From: Alteromonadaceae bacterium XY-R5
GTDB taxonomy: Bacteria; Pseudomonadota; Gammaproteobacteria; Enterobacterales; Alteromonadaceae
Assembly: GCA_001660395.1 (NCBI GenBank)
Contig: LXWE01000002.1
Coordinates: 1,302,001-1,366,000 of the forward strand
Direction of reading: 5' to 3'
Length of the DNA stretch: 64,000 bases
The notes beneath the pieces were generated by a model. The model was not told the DNA's origin and ran no database searches. It worked only from the letters and a program-made list of their open reading frames with translations. Of the stretch, positions 1 to 9,634 are shown in pieces (the first letter of the stretch is position 1; every line of letters begins with the position of its first letter). The translations under genes and the position numbers were made by a program.

Positions 1-2175
1 GGCCATCAAGTTTTCAAACAGGGCCTGATTTCCTTCTTTACAGGCTTTAAGCACGGCCAGGGAGTCGGTCATATTGTCCGATTGCTCAAACCGGCGTTGT
101 AATAATGCCGCGGCTTCTCTATGTCCCGACTGCGCCAGATACGCCAGACAAACCGCCTGCCAGCGACGTTCTGCTACCTGTGCCGTTTCATAACGATAGT
201 CCTCTGCTACATAGGATTGGCATTGCGCAAACCACATGTCAGCCAGCGTAATCGCCAAATACTGAGATACCTGCTTGCGGCGCTGATACAGCTGCTCGAC
301 CTCAATGACCTCGACTTGCTGGCACAAGGTTTCAAAACTGGGCAGCGTGAGCATTTCGGCAAGCAAAGCCACGTCCCTATCCCTAGACGTTACCAAATGT
401 TTAACCAATGACACTAATGCCTGGGCCTGTTGATCTACTGATTCATTGGATAAGATAATTTGGCTATATAACGACTGACTTGCATCCCAACGGGCAAAAT
501 CGTCTCTTGCATGCTGCATAATATGTGTCAGTTGTTCGAAATTCTGGCACATCTCCAGTTTTACCGGCGCCGAGAAATTAGTTAGCAGCACAGGTACCGG
601 CTCTGACGGAATAGCCGAGAATGTCCATGTTTGTGTCTCTTGAGTTAGTTCGAGTACCCCGGTCGGACATTCTGTCAGCGCAAGTGACTGTCCATCAGCA
701 GAGAGCAACTCAATCCCCACAGGGATGTGCAAAGGCTCTTTATGGGCTTGATCCGCGGTCGGGCGATTAATTTGCGTCAGCGTGAGCGAATATTCCCTGA
801 CGAGTGCATCATAGTTGCCTTCGGCTTTTAGTAGCGGTGTACCAGACTGGCTATACCAGCGGCGGAACTGAGAAAATTCAGCCTGATTGGCGTCTGCCAT
901 TGCGTCAACAAAATCATCGCAGGTCACGGCTTGACCATCAAAGCGCTCGAAATATAAATCCATCCCTTTACGAAAACCTGCCTGTCCCAGCAAGGTATGC
1001 TGCATACGGATCACTTCAGCGCCTTTGTCGTACACAGTCACGGTATAAAAATTATTCATTTCAATCACTTCATCGGGACGAATCGCGTGAGACATCGCAC
1101 TGGCGTCTTCCGCAAACTGATGTTCACGCATAACACGCACTTGTTTAATTCGATTCACCACAGGCGAAAACATGTCCGAACTGAACTGCTGATCACGAAA
1201 TACGGTTAAGCCCTCTTTCAGACTTAACTGGAACCAATCGCGACAAGTGACCCGATTCCCGGTCCAGTTGTGGAAATACTCATGGGCAATAATAGATTCA
1301 ATATTGAAGTAATCTTCATCCGTGGCAGTTTGGCTATTCGCCAGCACATATTTACTGTTAAAAACGTTAAGGCCCTTGTTTTCCATCGCGCCCATATTGA
1401 AGAAATCAACCGCGACAATCATGTAAATATCAAGGTCATATTCAAGTCCGAAGGTCTCCTCATCCCAGGCCATCGACTTTTTAAGGGACACCAGCGCATG
1501 CTCGCCTCGATCGGCCATGCCCTTATCAACAAAAAGTTGTAACGCAACATCACGTCCGCTGGATGTAACAAAGGTATCTTCGAGCAGATCAAAGTCTCCG
1601 GCGACTAGCGCAAACAAATAACACGGCTTATTAAATGGATCCTGCCAGCTAACCCAGTGACGTCCGTCCTCTAACTCGCCTGCGTTAATTTTGTTACCGT
1701 TTGAGAGTAAAAATGGAAAATCCGCTTTCGGAGCATAAATGGTGACATCGTACTTAGACAGAATATCCGGGCGATCCATGAAATAGGTTATTTTGCGAAA
1801 GCCTTCCGCTTCACATTGCGTGCAGTATGCGCCACCCGACAAATACAAGCCTTCAAGGCTATGATTTTCTTGCGGATTAATCTCCGTCTCAATACAAAGT
1901 TCGAAGTTGTCTAAAGAGGTGTGAATGTCAATACCCCCGCCCTTCAGTTCGTACTCCGAATGGTCTTCCCCATTAATTTTTATCGTGCTTAGCGTGAGCT
2001 GCTCTCCATCAAGCCACAGTGAGGCCTGATGCTCGCCATTTCGCTGAATTTGGGTAATGGCCTTCACCCTGGTCTTACAAGGGTCCAGGTGAAACTCCAG
2101 AGAAATCGTCGGAATCAAAAATAATGGCGCCTGATAATCGAGGCGGCGCTTTACCTGAGGAGTTACTGTAGTCAT
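1..2175 (-). CDS. pepN: Aminopeptidase N (M1 family), 3' end outside window
   Basis: Zinc metallo-aminopeptidase that removes N-terminal residues from peptides in the cytoplasm. Reading from the ATG at 2175, 725 residues are visible before the window edge; the family is about 870 residues, so the C-terminal part is cut off by the window and not by mutation. The M1 exopeptidase motif GAMEN is at residues 262-266 and the zinc motif HEYFHN at 298-303, matching the E. coli PepN positions to within one residue. The gene reads towards the left edge. The neighbouring nhaC gene lies upstream on the same strand, separated by a hairpin, so pepN probably has its own promoter. Confidence 0.97.
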   Translation of the reverse strand, partial: MTTVTPQVKRRLDYQAPLFLIPTISLEFHLDPCKTRVKAITQIQRNGEHQASLWLDGEQLTLSTIKINGEDHSEYELKGGGIDIHTSLDNFELCIETEINPQENHSLEGLYLSGGAYCTQCEAEGFRKITYFMDRPDILSKYDVTIYAPKADFPFLLSNGNKINAGELEDGRHWVSWQDPFNKPCYLFALVAGDFDLLEDTFVTSSGRDVALQLFVDKGMADRGEHALVSLKKSMAWDEETFGLEYDLDIYMIVAVDFFNMGAMENKGLNVFNSKYVLANSQTATDEDYFNIESIIAHEYFHNWTGNRVTCRDWFQLSLKEGLTVFRDQQFSSDMFSPVVNRIKQVRVMREHQFAEDASAMSHAIRPDEVIEMNNFYTVTVYDKGAEVIRMQHTLLGQAGFRKGMDLYFERFDGQAVTCDDFVDAMADANQAEFSQFRRWYSQSGTPLLKAEGNYDALVREYSLTLTQINRPTADQAHKEPLHIPVGIELLSADGQSLALTECPTGVLELTQETQTWTFSAIPSEPVPVLLTNFSAPVKLEMCQNFEQLTHIMQHARDDFARWDASQSLYSQIILSNESVDQQAQALVSLVKHLVTSRDRDVALLAEMLTLPSFETLCQQVEVIEVEQLYQRRKQVSQYLAITLADMWFAQCQSYVAEDYRYETAQVAERRWQAVCLAYLAQSGHREAAALLQRRFEQSDNMTDSLAVLKACKEGNQALFENLMA

Positions 2176-2212
2176 TGTTTCTCGCTTAATAACAAATGCA
2201 GACCGTATACAC

Positions 2213-2236
2213 AAAGCCCACCTTAAGGTGGGCTTT
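2213..2236 (-). terminator. Hairpin between nhaC and pepN
   Basis: A perfect 10-bp inverted repeat AAAGCCCACC / GGTGGGCTTT with a TTAA loop sits 9 bp after the nhaC stop. The T-run on the minus strand is short (TTT then G), so it may terminate weakly. Confidence 0.6.
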
Positions 2237-2244
2237 GTTTCTTA

Positions 2245-3702
2245 TCAAGATTTGGTTTCCAGCACTGGCGGCTGAATACGTAATATTTTTATACCCAGAT
2301 AGGCATAGATAATGGAGAGAACCGGATTGATCAAGTTGAAGAAAGCATAGAAGACATAATCAAGTGGATTTACCAGCAATACAGAGTGCATATAAGCACC
2401 ACAGGTATTCCATGGGATTAAAGGCGACGTTATTGTGCCGCCATCTTCCAGACTGCGTGACAGGTTCAGTTGATCCAATCCACGCTTTTTAAACTCTTCT
2501 TTATACATACGACCCGGCATCACAATTGAAATGTACTGGTCGGCAGTGATGATATTGGTCCCCAAAGATGTCAGGATAGTGCGAGTGACCATGTCCCCTG
2601 CGCTTTTCGCCCCTCTAAGCAACAAACTCACAAAACGTTTAAGTAGCCCGACTTTTTCCAGCACAGCACCAAAGGTCATAGCACACATAATAAGCCAGAT
2701 GGTATTTAACATGCTCGACATACCACCACGACTCAGCAGATCGTTAATGGTGTCATTCGCTGTCTCAAATTTCACACCGTCAAACAGGGCTGTCCATACC
2801 ACGGTAAGATTGGCAATAAATCCGCTGCCTTCCCCTGTCATTTTCGCTACAACATCAGGCTGGAACATCAGGGCCCATATGCCTCCCACCAACGCACCGA
2901 TACTTACTGACGGAAACGCAGGCACTTTTTTAATCGCCATGGTCAGTAACAGCACTAACGGGATCAGCAAATGCCAGCCCAGATTAAATTCATGTTCCAA
3001 CAGATTTTGCATTTCAAGAATGCGGGTGGCGGATTGTGCGCTGGTATCGCTAAAGCCAAGAATAGCAAATAGGATCAGTGCCAGTAACATGCTGGGAATG
3101 GTAGTCCAAAGCATATAGCGAATGTGATCGAATAGTTCGGTTCCCGCAACTGCAGGGGCCAGATTCGTCGTCTCTGACAGTGGCGACAGCTTATCGCCAA
3201 AATAAGCACCTGAAACAACGGCACCAGCAGTGATTGCTTCGTTCATGCCCATACCGTTAGAGACCCCCATCAATGCCACACCGACAGTGGCAGCGGTCGT
3301 CCATGAGCTACCAATACTCATAGCAACAATGCCACAAATCAAGGTAGTTGCAGCATAAAACAGCTTAGGGTTTAACAGTTCAAGGCCATAATAAATCAGG
3401 GTCGGCACAGTACCAGAAAGCATCCAGGTACCGATTAATGCACCTACCGCCAAAAGGATCAGCATTGCACCCAAAGAGAGTGAAATGCCTTTTACAATAC
3501 CTTCTTCAATCTCGCGCCAGCTAAAGCCATTTTTGATACCGATAATACCTGCGACACCCGCCGCTAACAGTAAGGCAATTTGGTTGGGACCATAAGACGA
3601 ATTATCACCGAATAAAATAACCGATGACGTAAGTAAAAACACCAAGATGACAATAGGAATAATGGCGTCTAACAGGCTGGGTTCTTTATATTTATTTTCC
3701 AT
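2245..3702 (-). CDS. nhaC: Na+/H+ antiporter, NhaC family
   Basis: Inner-membrane protein of 485 residues with about 11-12 hydrophobic segments. The block around residues 130-185 (IGSSWTTAATVG, then GAYFGDKLSPLSETTN) is the conserved NhaC core. Known members exchange sodium for protons, sometimes with an organic acid such as malate. The ATG at 3702 is preceded by an AGGA ribosome site. It lies 23 bp after the NSS symporter gene and is almost certainly in one operon with it. A sodium symporter and a sodium exporter together could form a sodium cycle for amino-acid uptake; that is inference. The substrate of this member cannot be read from the sequence. Confidence 0.9.
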   Translation of the reverse strand: MENKYKEPSLLDAIIPIVILVFLLTSSVILFGDNSSYGPNQIALLLAAGVAGIIGIKNGFSWREIEEGIVKGISLSLGAMLILLAVGALIGTWMLSGTVPTLIYYGLELLNPKLFYAATTLICGIVAMSIGSSWTTAATVGVALMGVSNGMGMNEAITAGAVVSGAYFGDKLSPLSETTNLAPAVAGTELFDHIRYMLWTTIPSMLLALILFAILGFSDTSAQSATRILEMQNLLEHEFNLGWHLLIPLVLLLTMAIKKVPAFPSVSIGALVGGIWALMFQPDVVAKMTGEGSGFIANLTVVWTALFDGVKFETANDTINDLLSRGGMSSMLNTIWLIMCAMTFGAVLEKVGLLKRFVSLLLRGAKSAGDMVTRTILTSLGTNIITADQYISIVMPGRMYKEEFKKRGLDQLNLSRSLEDGGTITSPLIPWNTCGAYMHSVLLVNPLDYVFYAFFNLINPVLSIIYAYLGIKILRIQPPVLETKS

Positions 3703-3725
3703 TTTTTATCCTGTAAGGCTGCAAA

Positions 3726-5063
3726 CTAAGCGAACACTGAACGGTAGAACATAACGACTATGACAACCGGACAAACAAAGCGAAGATACCAGGGCCAGAT
3801 ACGCCAAAACCAGGTATGTTCTGCCCCTGCATCCCCCTTCTTGAGTTCTTCAAGGGCGGAATTACGTTTCCACACCCAACCCACAAAAATACTGATCGCC
3901 AGTCCTAACAATGGCTGACTGTATTCCGTTGACAGGGTGATCACCAATCCAAACAAACTGGAGAAATTCAGGTTAATGATGGTACTGGCCACAAATACCA
4001 GGCAGGCAATCGCCCACACTGCCTTTTTGCGCGACACACCTTTGTTTTCGACTACATAGGCAACGGGCACTTCAAGCATGGAAATAGACGAGGTAAGCGC
4101 TGCAATCACCATCAGCGCAAAAAAGGCAAACGCGACGACAATACCCATGGTACCCATGGTATCGAAAAGTGCAGGCAAAACCGTAAAGATCAGGCTGTCG
4201 CCGTTAATTAGACTGCCATCTTCTTTAAAAATAGTGACACCACTGTGCAACGCGACATACATTGCCGGGATAATTAGCATACCCGCCAGAATTGCCACGC
4301 CAATATCAACCAGCGACACTGATGCTCCCAATACAGGCAGGTTTTCTTTACTGTCTACATATGAGCCATACACCAGCATAGTACCCACGCCGAGTGACAT
4401 AGAGAAAAACGCCTGGCCCATGGCACTAATCAGTAATTCAGGATGCCACACAGCGGTAAAATCAGGCACAACATAGGCATTCCAGCCTTCTGCAGCCCCA
4501 TCCTGAAACGCAACGTAAACTATTAATAATAGAATCAATAAAATGAGTGTCGGCATTAGCCTAACTGACCAGCGCTCAATACCATCACTGACACCTCCAA
4601 CTACGATAGCAGCAGTCATCACAGAAAAAATGGCGCAAAAAACGATATTACGGCTGACAGAAAATTCCGTTAACCATTGGGATACGCTGGTTAATCCGAG
4701 CAGGTCGGTGACAGTTTCGAAAAAGTAGGCAAGCATCCAACCGGCAACAATGGAGTAAAACGCCAGTATTGCGGACACAGTGATAAAACCCCAGTAACCT
4801 GTCATGCGTCCAAACACGCTGCCACTGACTTTATCCAGTGCATCAACCATATTCGAACGAGTTGCACGTCCAACGATCAATTCCGCCATTAATACTGGAT
4901 ACGCCAGCATAAACGCCAGAATAATGTATACCAGTACAAAAGCTGCACCACCATTACTGGCCACCTGTGTTGGAAAACCCCATATGTTTCCCAACCCAAC
5001 GGCAGAGCCGGCTGCAGCCAGCACAAAGCCTATACGGGATGAAAATTGTCCGCGTGCACTCAT
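3726..5063 (-). CDS. Sodium-dependent transporter, NSS (SNF) family
   Basis: Inner-membrane symporter of 445 residues with the LeuT fold; the family carries amino acids or amines into the cell with sodium. The N-terminal segment contains the GSAVGLGNIWGFP motif followed by NGGAAF, the TM1 substrate/sodium-site region. The Arg that normally follows GNxW (LeuT Arg30, part of the outer gate) is Gly here. The protein is shorter than LeuT (about 510 residues), consistent with an 11-TM bacterial subgroup. The ATG at 5063 has AAGGG upstream. It is the first gene of a two-gene operon with nhaC. The substrate is unknown. Confidence 0.9.
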   Translation of the reverse strand: MSARGQFSSRIGFVLAAAGSAVGLGNIWGFPTQVASNGGAAFVLVYIILAFMLAYPVLMAELIVGRATRSNMVDALDKVSGSVFGRMTGYWGFITVSAILAFYSIVAGWMLAYFFETVTDLLGLTSVSQWLTEFSVSRNIVFCAIFSVMTAAIVVGGVSDGIERWSVRLMPTLILLILLLIVYVAFQDGAAEGWNAYVVPDFTAVWHPELLISAMGQAFFSMSLGVGTMLVYGSYVDSKENLPVLGASVSLVDIGVAILAGMLIIPAMYVALHSGVTIFKEDGSLINGDSLIFTVLPALFDTMGTMGIVVAFAFFALMVIAALTSSISMLEVPVAYVVENKGVSRKKAVWAIACLVFVASTIINLNFSSLFGLVITLSTEYSQPLLGLAISIFVGWVWKRNSALEELKKGDAGAEHTWFWRIWPWYLRFVCPVVIVVMFYRSVFA

Positions 5064-5143
5064 GAATCGCCCTTTAGTTAATTATTGTTATTTCCTTTTT
5101 GCTGAGCATGGCTCGCCCGGCAGGATTATTATTAGACTCTCAC

Positions 5144-5172
5144 AAAAAAGGGCTACTGGAATAGCCCTTTTT
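5144..5172 (-). terminator. Rho-independent terminator of prc
   Basis: Stem AAAAAAGGGCTA / TAGCCCTTTTT with a 6-nt loop, 21 bp downstream of the prc stop. On the minus strand it ends in a run of T. It separates the msrC-proQ-prc unit from the NSS-nhaC operon. Confidence 0.9.
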
Positions 5173-5193
5173 GTCTCACTATTCGACCGGTAC

Positions 5194-7227
5194 TTATTGG
5201 TGAATAGCGTATTTTCCTGTTGTCAGTACATCAAAGGTGATGCTTGCCGCTTCGTCCAGGAACGGATCAATTTCTTCCAATTCTTCAGGAAGATCGTCCA
5301 GACTAGCTACCGGCTCCATGTGCATGCGCGCCAGGCGCTCATTAGCACGTTTAAGTGCTTTGGCTTCATCGTCTTTTTTATCAGCTAAACGTTCTGCTTC
5401 AACCAGAGACACAAACTTATCGTTTTTCTTTTCCTGGTAGCGGGCGATATCTTCGTAAATATAAGCGAATTCAGGATCGGCCTTAACACGTTCATCATGT
5501 TCTTTGCGAACCTGACTTACCGCAGCGCTGGTATCTCCGAAGGTAGCATAAGCCGCACGATCGATACTGTCCCAGGGTAATGCAGTTTTTTCCTGACTTT
5601 CACCCCAGTCAGCCGGATCGATTGCGGACGGGAATAAGACATCTGGGACAACCCCTTTATGCTGGGTACTGCCACCATTGATGCGATAAAACTTAGCAAT
5701 TGTAAACTGCACACTGCCAAGAGGATTATCATACAGGTCATAAATTCGACCCAAACCTCTGTGCTGTTGCACAGTACCCTTACCGTAAGTTTGCTCACCG
5801 ACAATAATCGCACGGCCGTAATCCTGCATTGCAGCAGCAAAAATCTCAGATGCCGATGCGCTATAACGATCTACCAATACCGTCATCGGGCCATCGTAAT
5901 AAGTGACGCCATCTGTATCACGGTTTACGTTAATACGACCTGCACCATCACGAATTTGCACAACCGGGCCTTTATCAATAAATAAGCCTGTCAGTAGGGT
6001 AGCTTCGGTTAACGCACCACCACCGTTGCCACGCAAATCAACAATAATACCTTCCACGTCCTGAGCTTTCAGAGACTCAAGTTCGGTCTTCACATCCGCA
6101 TGCAAATTATTGTAGAAAGACGGGATCGTAATCACACCAAGCTTTTCGCCTTTGTGTGGTCCCTCTTTTGGCTCATAAATCTCGGATTTCGCTGCGCGGT
6201 CTTCTAACTTGATTTTGTCACGGGTCAGACTGACCACCTCAGGATTGGTGGAATCTTTGCCCTTCAGAACCTGAAGACGCACTGTGCTGCCCTTCGGCCC
6301 CTTAATTAAATCAACCACTTCATCCAAACGCCAGCCGACCACATCAACGAAATCTTCGTCGTCCTGGGCAACGCCAATAATGCGATCATCTGGTTTGATT
6401 TTGTTTGATAGATCAGCCGGTCCGCCCGGCACAATGCTACGAATAACCGTGTAATCGTCTTCGCTTTGCAGCACTGCGCCTATGCCCTCAAATGACAAAT
6501 TCATTTCCATTTGGAAACGATCCGCATTTCGAGGAGACAAGTAACTGGTGTGAGCCTCAATACTGTGAGCGAATGCATTCATTAATGTCTGAAATACATC
6601 TTCACTTTCCGTCTGAGACAAACGTTTGATAGCACGCTCATAGCGCTTAGTGAGTAGTTCCTGAATCTTCGGCCAGTCTTTACCTGCCAATTTAAGATTC
6701 AACGCGTCATATTTCACCCGCTGGCGCCATAACTCATCTAATTCAGCTTCATTCGCAGCAAATGGCTGGTTTTCACGATCAAAATAGAATTTGTCACCCG
6801 CCTCGGTAAAATCAAAAGGCTTTTGTAACAGGGTTAAGGCAAATTTATAGCGCTCAACCCTGCGGGTCAGATTGACCTGATAAATTTGGTACGCGGCATC
6901 AAGGTCACCTTTTTCCAAAGCATCATCGAAGCTATCGCGATACTTCTCAAAGCCCTTGAGATCACTTGCAAGAAACACATTTCGGTTTACGTCCAGGGAG
7001 TCAATGTAGCGGTCAAAAACAGCTTCTGACAATTGGTCGTTCATTTCAAACGGCTTGTAATGCGCTCGGGTGAACAACGACGTGACGCGCTTAGACGCGA
7101 CAGAATGTTGAGATTCCTGATGTAATACAGGTAACTGGTCAACGCTTTCAGTAGTCGTTACTGCCAGGGCGCTCGCCTGAATTGCGACTAAACTAGACGC
7201 TACGCAAACACGAACAAGGTTTCTCAT
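5194..7227 (-). CDS. prc: Carboxy-terminal processing protease (tail-specific protease)
   Basis: Periplasmic serine protease of the S41A family that trims C-termini of envelope proteins and, in E. coli, degrades the murein hydrolase MepS. The 677 residues begin with a signal peptide (about 1-22, ending ALA), then an N-terminal helical domain, a PDZ domain near 235-330 and the S41 domain. The catalytic Ser is in SASASE (about S458) and the Lys in TYGKGTVQQ (K483), 25 residues apart as in E. coli. The ATG is preceded by AGAGG inside the last proQ codons and lies 4 bp after the proQ stop, so the two are translationally coupled. The proQ-prc order is the same as in E. coli. Confidence 0.97.
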   Translation of the reverse strand: MRNLVRVCVASSLVAIQASALAVTTTESVDQLPVLHQESQHSVASKRVTSLFTRAHYKPFEMNDQLSEAVFDRYIDSLDVNRNVFLASDLKGFEKYRDSFDDALEKGDLDAAYQIYQVNLTRRVERYKFALTLLQKPFDFTEAGDKFYFDRENQPFAANEAELDELWRQRVKYDALNLKLAGKDWPKIQELLTKRYERAIKRLSQTESEDVFQTLMNAFAHSIEAHTSYLSPRNADRFQMEMNLSFEGIGAVLQSEDDYTVIRSIVPGGPADLSNKIKPDDRIIGVAQDDEDFVDVVGWRLDEVVDLIKGPKGSTVRLQVLKGKDSTNPEVVSLTRDKIKLEDRAAKSEIYEPKEGPHKGEKLGVITIPSFYNNLHADVKTELESLKAQDVEGIIVDLRGNGGGALTEATLLTGLFIDKGPVVQIRDGAGRINVNRDTDGVTYYDGPMTVLVDRYSASASEIFAAAMQDYGRAIIVGEQTYGKGTVQQHRGLGRIYDLYDNPLGSVQFTIAKFYRINGGSTQHKGVVPDVLFPSAIDPADWGESQEKTALPWDSIDRAAYATFGDTSAAVSQVRKEHDERVKADPEFAYIYEDIARYQEKKNDKFVSLVEAERLADKKDDEAKALKRANERLARMHMEPVASLDDLPEELEEIDPFLDEAASITFDVLTTGKYAIHQ

Positions 7228-7231
7228 TAGC

Positions 7232-7882
7232 TTACCTCTTTTGTCGGGCCAATCTTAAGTTATCAGCTTGGACCTTCAATACCATGCCTGTGTTCAATTG
7301 CACATGCACACCGTCTTTGGCAACTTCGGTAATGACTGCCGGCATTGGTGCTTTACCAACCTTTACAGTCACTTCCGTGCCTGCTTTCAGATCGCCGTCA
7401 GTCAGCTTCTGCGCAGGTGGGCGTTTCGGTGCTCGTGGCTTATCACCATTTACACCAGGCTTCGGACGCGAGAAACCACCAGGGGCTTTCTTCGCAAAAC
7501 CTTTTTCCTTGCCCTTATTGGCTTTCGGTGCTTGCTGCTTTCTGCGCTCTGCGACTTTCGCTTTACTTTCTTCAAGCTGTTGCAAAGCATGATCAGCATG
7601 CTCTTTTTCAATCGCAGCGTCCTGATTACCATCTAAATCAACGCGAAACGCACCTTCTTTCACAGAATGAAGATATCGCCAGCTATTAGTATAGTGACGC
7701 AGCGCAGAACGTAACAACGTTTTGCTAACTCGTTCTTCGTCTTGTAAACGTTCGGCTAAGTCTTGAAAGATACCGACTTTCAGAGGCTTTGCTTCACCTT
7801 CGAGGCTAAAACAGGCGGGAAAGGTTTCAGCAAGAAATGTAATCACTTCTTTGCTGCTTGAAAATTTCTCAGGATTTTCCAT
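7232..7882 (-). CDS. proQ: RNA chaperone ProQ
   Basis: FinO-domain RNA-binding protein that stabilises mRNAs and sRNA pairs. The N-terminal FinO/ProQ domain (about residues 1-115) includes SSKEVITFLAETFP and KVGIFQDLAERL, close to E. coli ProQ. A Lys/Ala/Pro-rich linker follows (about 115-155), then a C-terminal Tudor-like domain. A TTG at 7888 in the same frame would add two residues; I chose the ATG at 7882 because the protein then begins MENPEKFSSSK, matching the E. coli start. It sits between a 98-residue acidic protein and prc. Confidence 0.95.
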   Translation of the reverse strand: MENPEKFSSSKEVITFLAETFPACFSLEGEAKPLKVGIFQDLAERLQDEERVSKTLLRSALRHYTNSWRYLHSVKEGAFRVDLDGNQDAAIEKEHADHALQQLEESKAKVAERRKQQAPKANKGKEKGFAKKAPGGFSRPKPGVNGDKPRAPKRPPAQKLTDGDLKAGTEVTVKVGKAPMPAVITEVAKDGVHVQLNTGMVLKVQADNLRLARQKR

Positions 7883-7897
7883 TAACAATCTAACTTT

Positions 7898-8194
7898 TTA
7901 TTCAAAATATGGAGCATCAGAGGCTTCATCATCCCAAGTTGCCACAAAATGGTCAACCCAGTCATGTAAATCCACCTCATCTATATCGAGTAAATGGCGA
8001 TCTTCCCGCCAGTTTTCCCAAATAAACTGCAACATGTTTTCTAATCGTGAAGTATCAATATCATCTTCAGCGGTGTCATAAACACGATGCAATAAACTGT
8101 TTAACTTATCTGCTGCCTCTTCGGCATCATCTTCCCAGAAATCCATGTCATCGGCAGTGGCCAGAACCACATGAATATCTACCAGATGTTTCAT
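7898..8194 (-). CDS. Small acidic protein of unknown function
   Basis: A 98-residue protein with no family I recognise. About 30 residues are Asp or Glu and five are Trp, so it is strongly acidic; there is no signal peptide or membrane segment. Its ATG overlaps the msrC stop in the arrangement ATGA (8191-8194), which implies translational coupling, and proQ follows 15 bp later. E. coli has yebR directly before proQ with no such gene. The tight packing supports a real gene. A role linked to ProQ or the Met-sulfoxide reductase is only guilt by association. Confidence 0.8.
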   Translation of the reverse strand: MKHLVDIHVVLATADDMDFWEDDAEEAADKLNSLLHRVYDTAEDDIDTSRLENMLQFIWENWREDRHLLDIDEVDLHDWVDHFVATWDDEASDAPYFE

Positions 8195-8655
8195 ATCAGG
8201 CTTTGCTCCAGCGCAGTTACCAATTGACTCAGACCCGCTAAGTCATCTTGATCGAATCTGGCCAGCGATGGACTATCGATATCCAACACACCCACCAATT
8301 CTTCACCACGATAAAACGGAATCACGATCTCAGAATTTGACGCTGCGTCACAGGCGATGTGCCCTTCAAACTGATGAACATCCTCAACTAATTGGATTTC
8401 ACCTGTGGCGGCGGCTGTTCCACATACCCCTTTTCCCATAGGAATACGAATACATGCGGGATTTCCCTGAAAGGGCCCTAATACTAACTGGTTTTCTTTA
8501 TAAAGATAAAAGCCTGCCCAATTCACATCAGACAAACTGGTAAATAATAACGCACTCAGATTCGCACAATTCGCAATGAGATCATGTTCTCCTGCTATCA
8601 GGGCTTGTCCCTGCGCGACGAGGCTTTGATAAAAATCAGGTTTGGATTTCACCAC
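8191..8655 (-). CDS. msrC: Free methionine-(R)-sulfoxide reductase, GAF domain
   Basis: Cytoplasmic enzyme that reduces free Met-(R)-sulfoxide (E. coli YebR/MsrC). The protein is one GAF domain, with DVNWAGFYL, GKGVCGTAAATG and HIACDAASNSEIV. All three Cys residues used in catalysis and resolution in the family (PACIRIP, GKGVCG, HIACD) are present. An upstream in-frame TTG at 8676 would add seven residues but has no ribosome site. The GTG at 8655 has AAAGG about nine bases upstream and gives a length closer to E. coli, so I prefer it with moderate certainty. It is the first gene of the unit leading to proQ and prc. Confidence 0.92.
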   Translation of the reverse strand: MVKSKPDFYQSLVAQGQALIAGEHDLIANCANLSALLFTSLSDVNWAGFYLYKENQLVLGPFQGNPACIRIPMGKGVCGTAAATGEIQLVEDVHQFEGHIACDAASNSEIVIPFYRGEELVGVLDIDSPSLARFDQDDLAGLSQLVTALEQSLI

Positions 8656-8821
8656 TTTAAATAACCTTTGGGTCAATCAATGTTGGCGCCACAAGCAAGT
8701 GCCTGTGCTAAATTGCCCACAAAGTACCCCGTAATGCTGAAAATGAAAAGGGCTTTTACAGGGTATGGTGAAGGATTTCGCTCAATCGGCATATTGATTG
8801 AACATTCCTTGTTCGCCATGC

Positions 8822-9520
8822 TTAATTTCCAAGCTCATAGGTGACAGAAACCGACGCGGATACAATAACTTCTCCCGGCATACTTGGCCCCGCAGAAAAC
8901 GCTTCGGCCATTTTTAATGTGCGCATTGGCGCAAATCCACCCTGTTCAGTCACTTGCAGTACTTTGGTCGCCTTTAGACCTTCTGCACCAGCCAGAACCT
9001 GTGCTCGATTCCTTGCATCCTGCATGGCGTTTGAAAGCGCCTGCAAATAAAGTTGATGCTGATTTTCAACCAACAGCTGTATGCTGTCTATACGATTTAC
9101 CCCTAGCGCAAGTAGTTTATCCATAATGACGTCAAAACGTTGCAAACTGCGAAGTTTCACATCTATCTGCCGACTAACGCTGAAACCTTTTTGAACCATT
9201 TGGTTGTTTTCTCGTTCGACCCAGGGCTGTAATTGCAATGCCATTGACTGTATATCACTATCTTTCACGCTTTCGCTTTGCAAACTCACAATCACTTTCC
9301 GAGTTTTGTCCGTCACCAATGCGTTTAATTTGCTTGCCAATGGTCCCTGCTCAAATACAGTGACGGTAAAAGAAAGCCCATCCGGGCTGATCTGAACCTG
9401 CCCTTGCCCCTGCACACTAATCTGATTAGGCGATTGAACCTGTGCCGTTGCATATCCCGTAAACAAAATGCATAAGAACAAACATGCATACTGCGTAAAA
9501 AACTTTGGAGAATTAAACAT
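8822..9520 (-). CDS. Periplasmic SIMPL-domain (DUF541) protein
   Basis: A 232-residue exported protein with a signal peptide (about 1-26, ending ATAQ) and one SIMPL domain, shown by ISVQGQGQVQISPDGLSFTV at the start of the mature protein and MQDARNRAQVLAGAEGL in the middle. The family includes E. coli YggE, linked to oxidative-stress tolerance, and BP26 of Brucella, which forms channel-like oligomers; the biochemical role is not settled. AAGGA lies upstream of the ATG. It is flanked by gaps of over 100 bp and looks monocistronic. Confidence 0.9.
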   Translation of the reverse strand: MFNSPKFFTQYACLFLCILFTGYATAQVQSPNQISVQGQGQVQISPDGLSFTVTVFEQGPLASKLNALVTDKTRKVIVSLQSESVKDSDIQSMALQLQPWVERENNQMVQKGFSVSRQIDVKLRSLQRFDVIMDKLLALGVNRIDSIQLLVENQHQLYLQALSNAMQDARNRAQVLAGAEGLKATKVLQVTEQGGFAPMRTLKMAEAFSAGPSMPGEVIVSASVSVTYELGN

Positions 9521-9634
9521 CTCATCTGTCCTTATCGTATGAGGAAGTGTGGATAATCGTCACTGCAGCAATCATGCATGCACTTAATTCGTCAGTGTAA
9601 CCTGCAAACATGAACCTTCACTGATCGGTTCTAT

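Noticed and set aside
2531-3118. 195-codon plus-strand ORF inside nhaC
   Set aside because: Antisense shadow of a hydrophobic gene; no ribosome site, and its composition mirrors the nhaC codons.
4804-5388. 194-codon plus-strand ORF across the NSS start and the prc terminator
   Set aside because: It reads through a terminator and the antisense strands of two well-identified genes.
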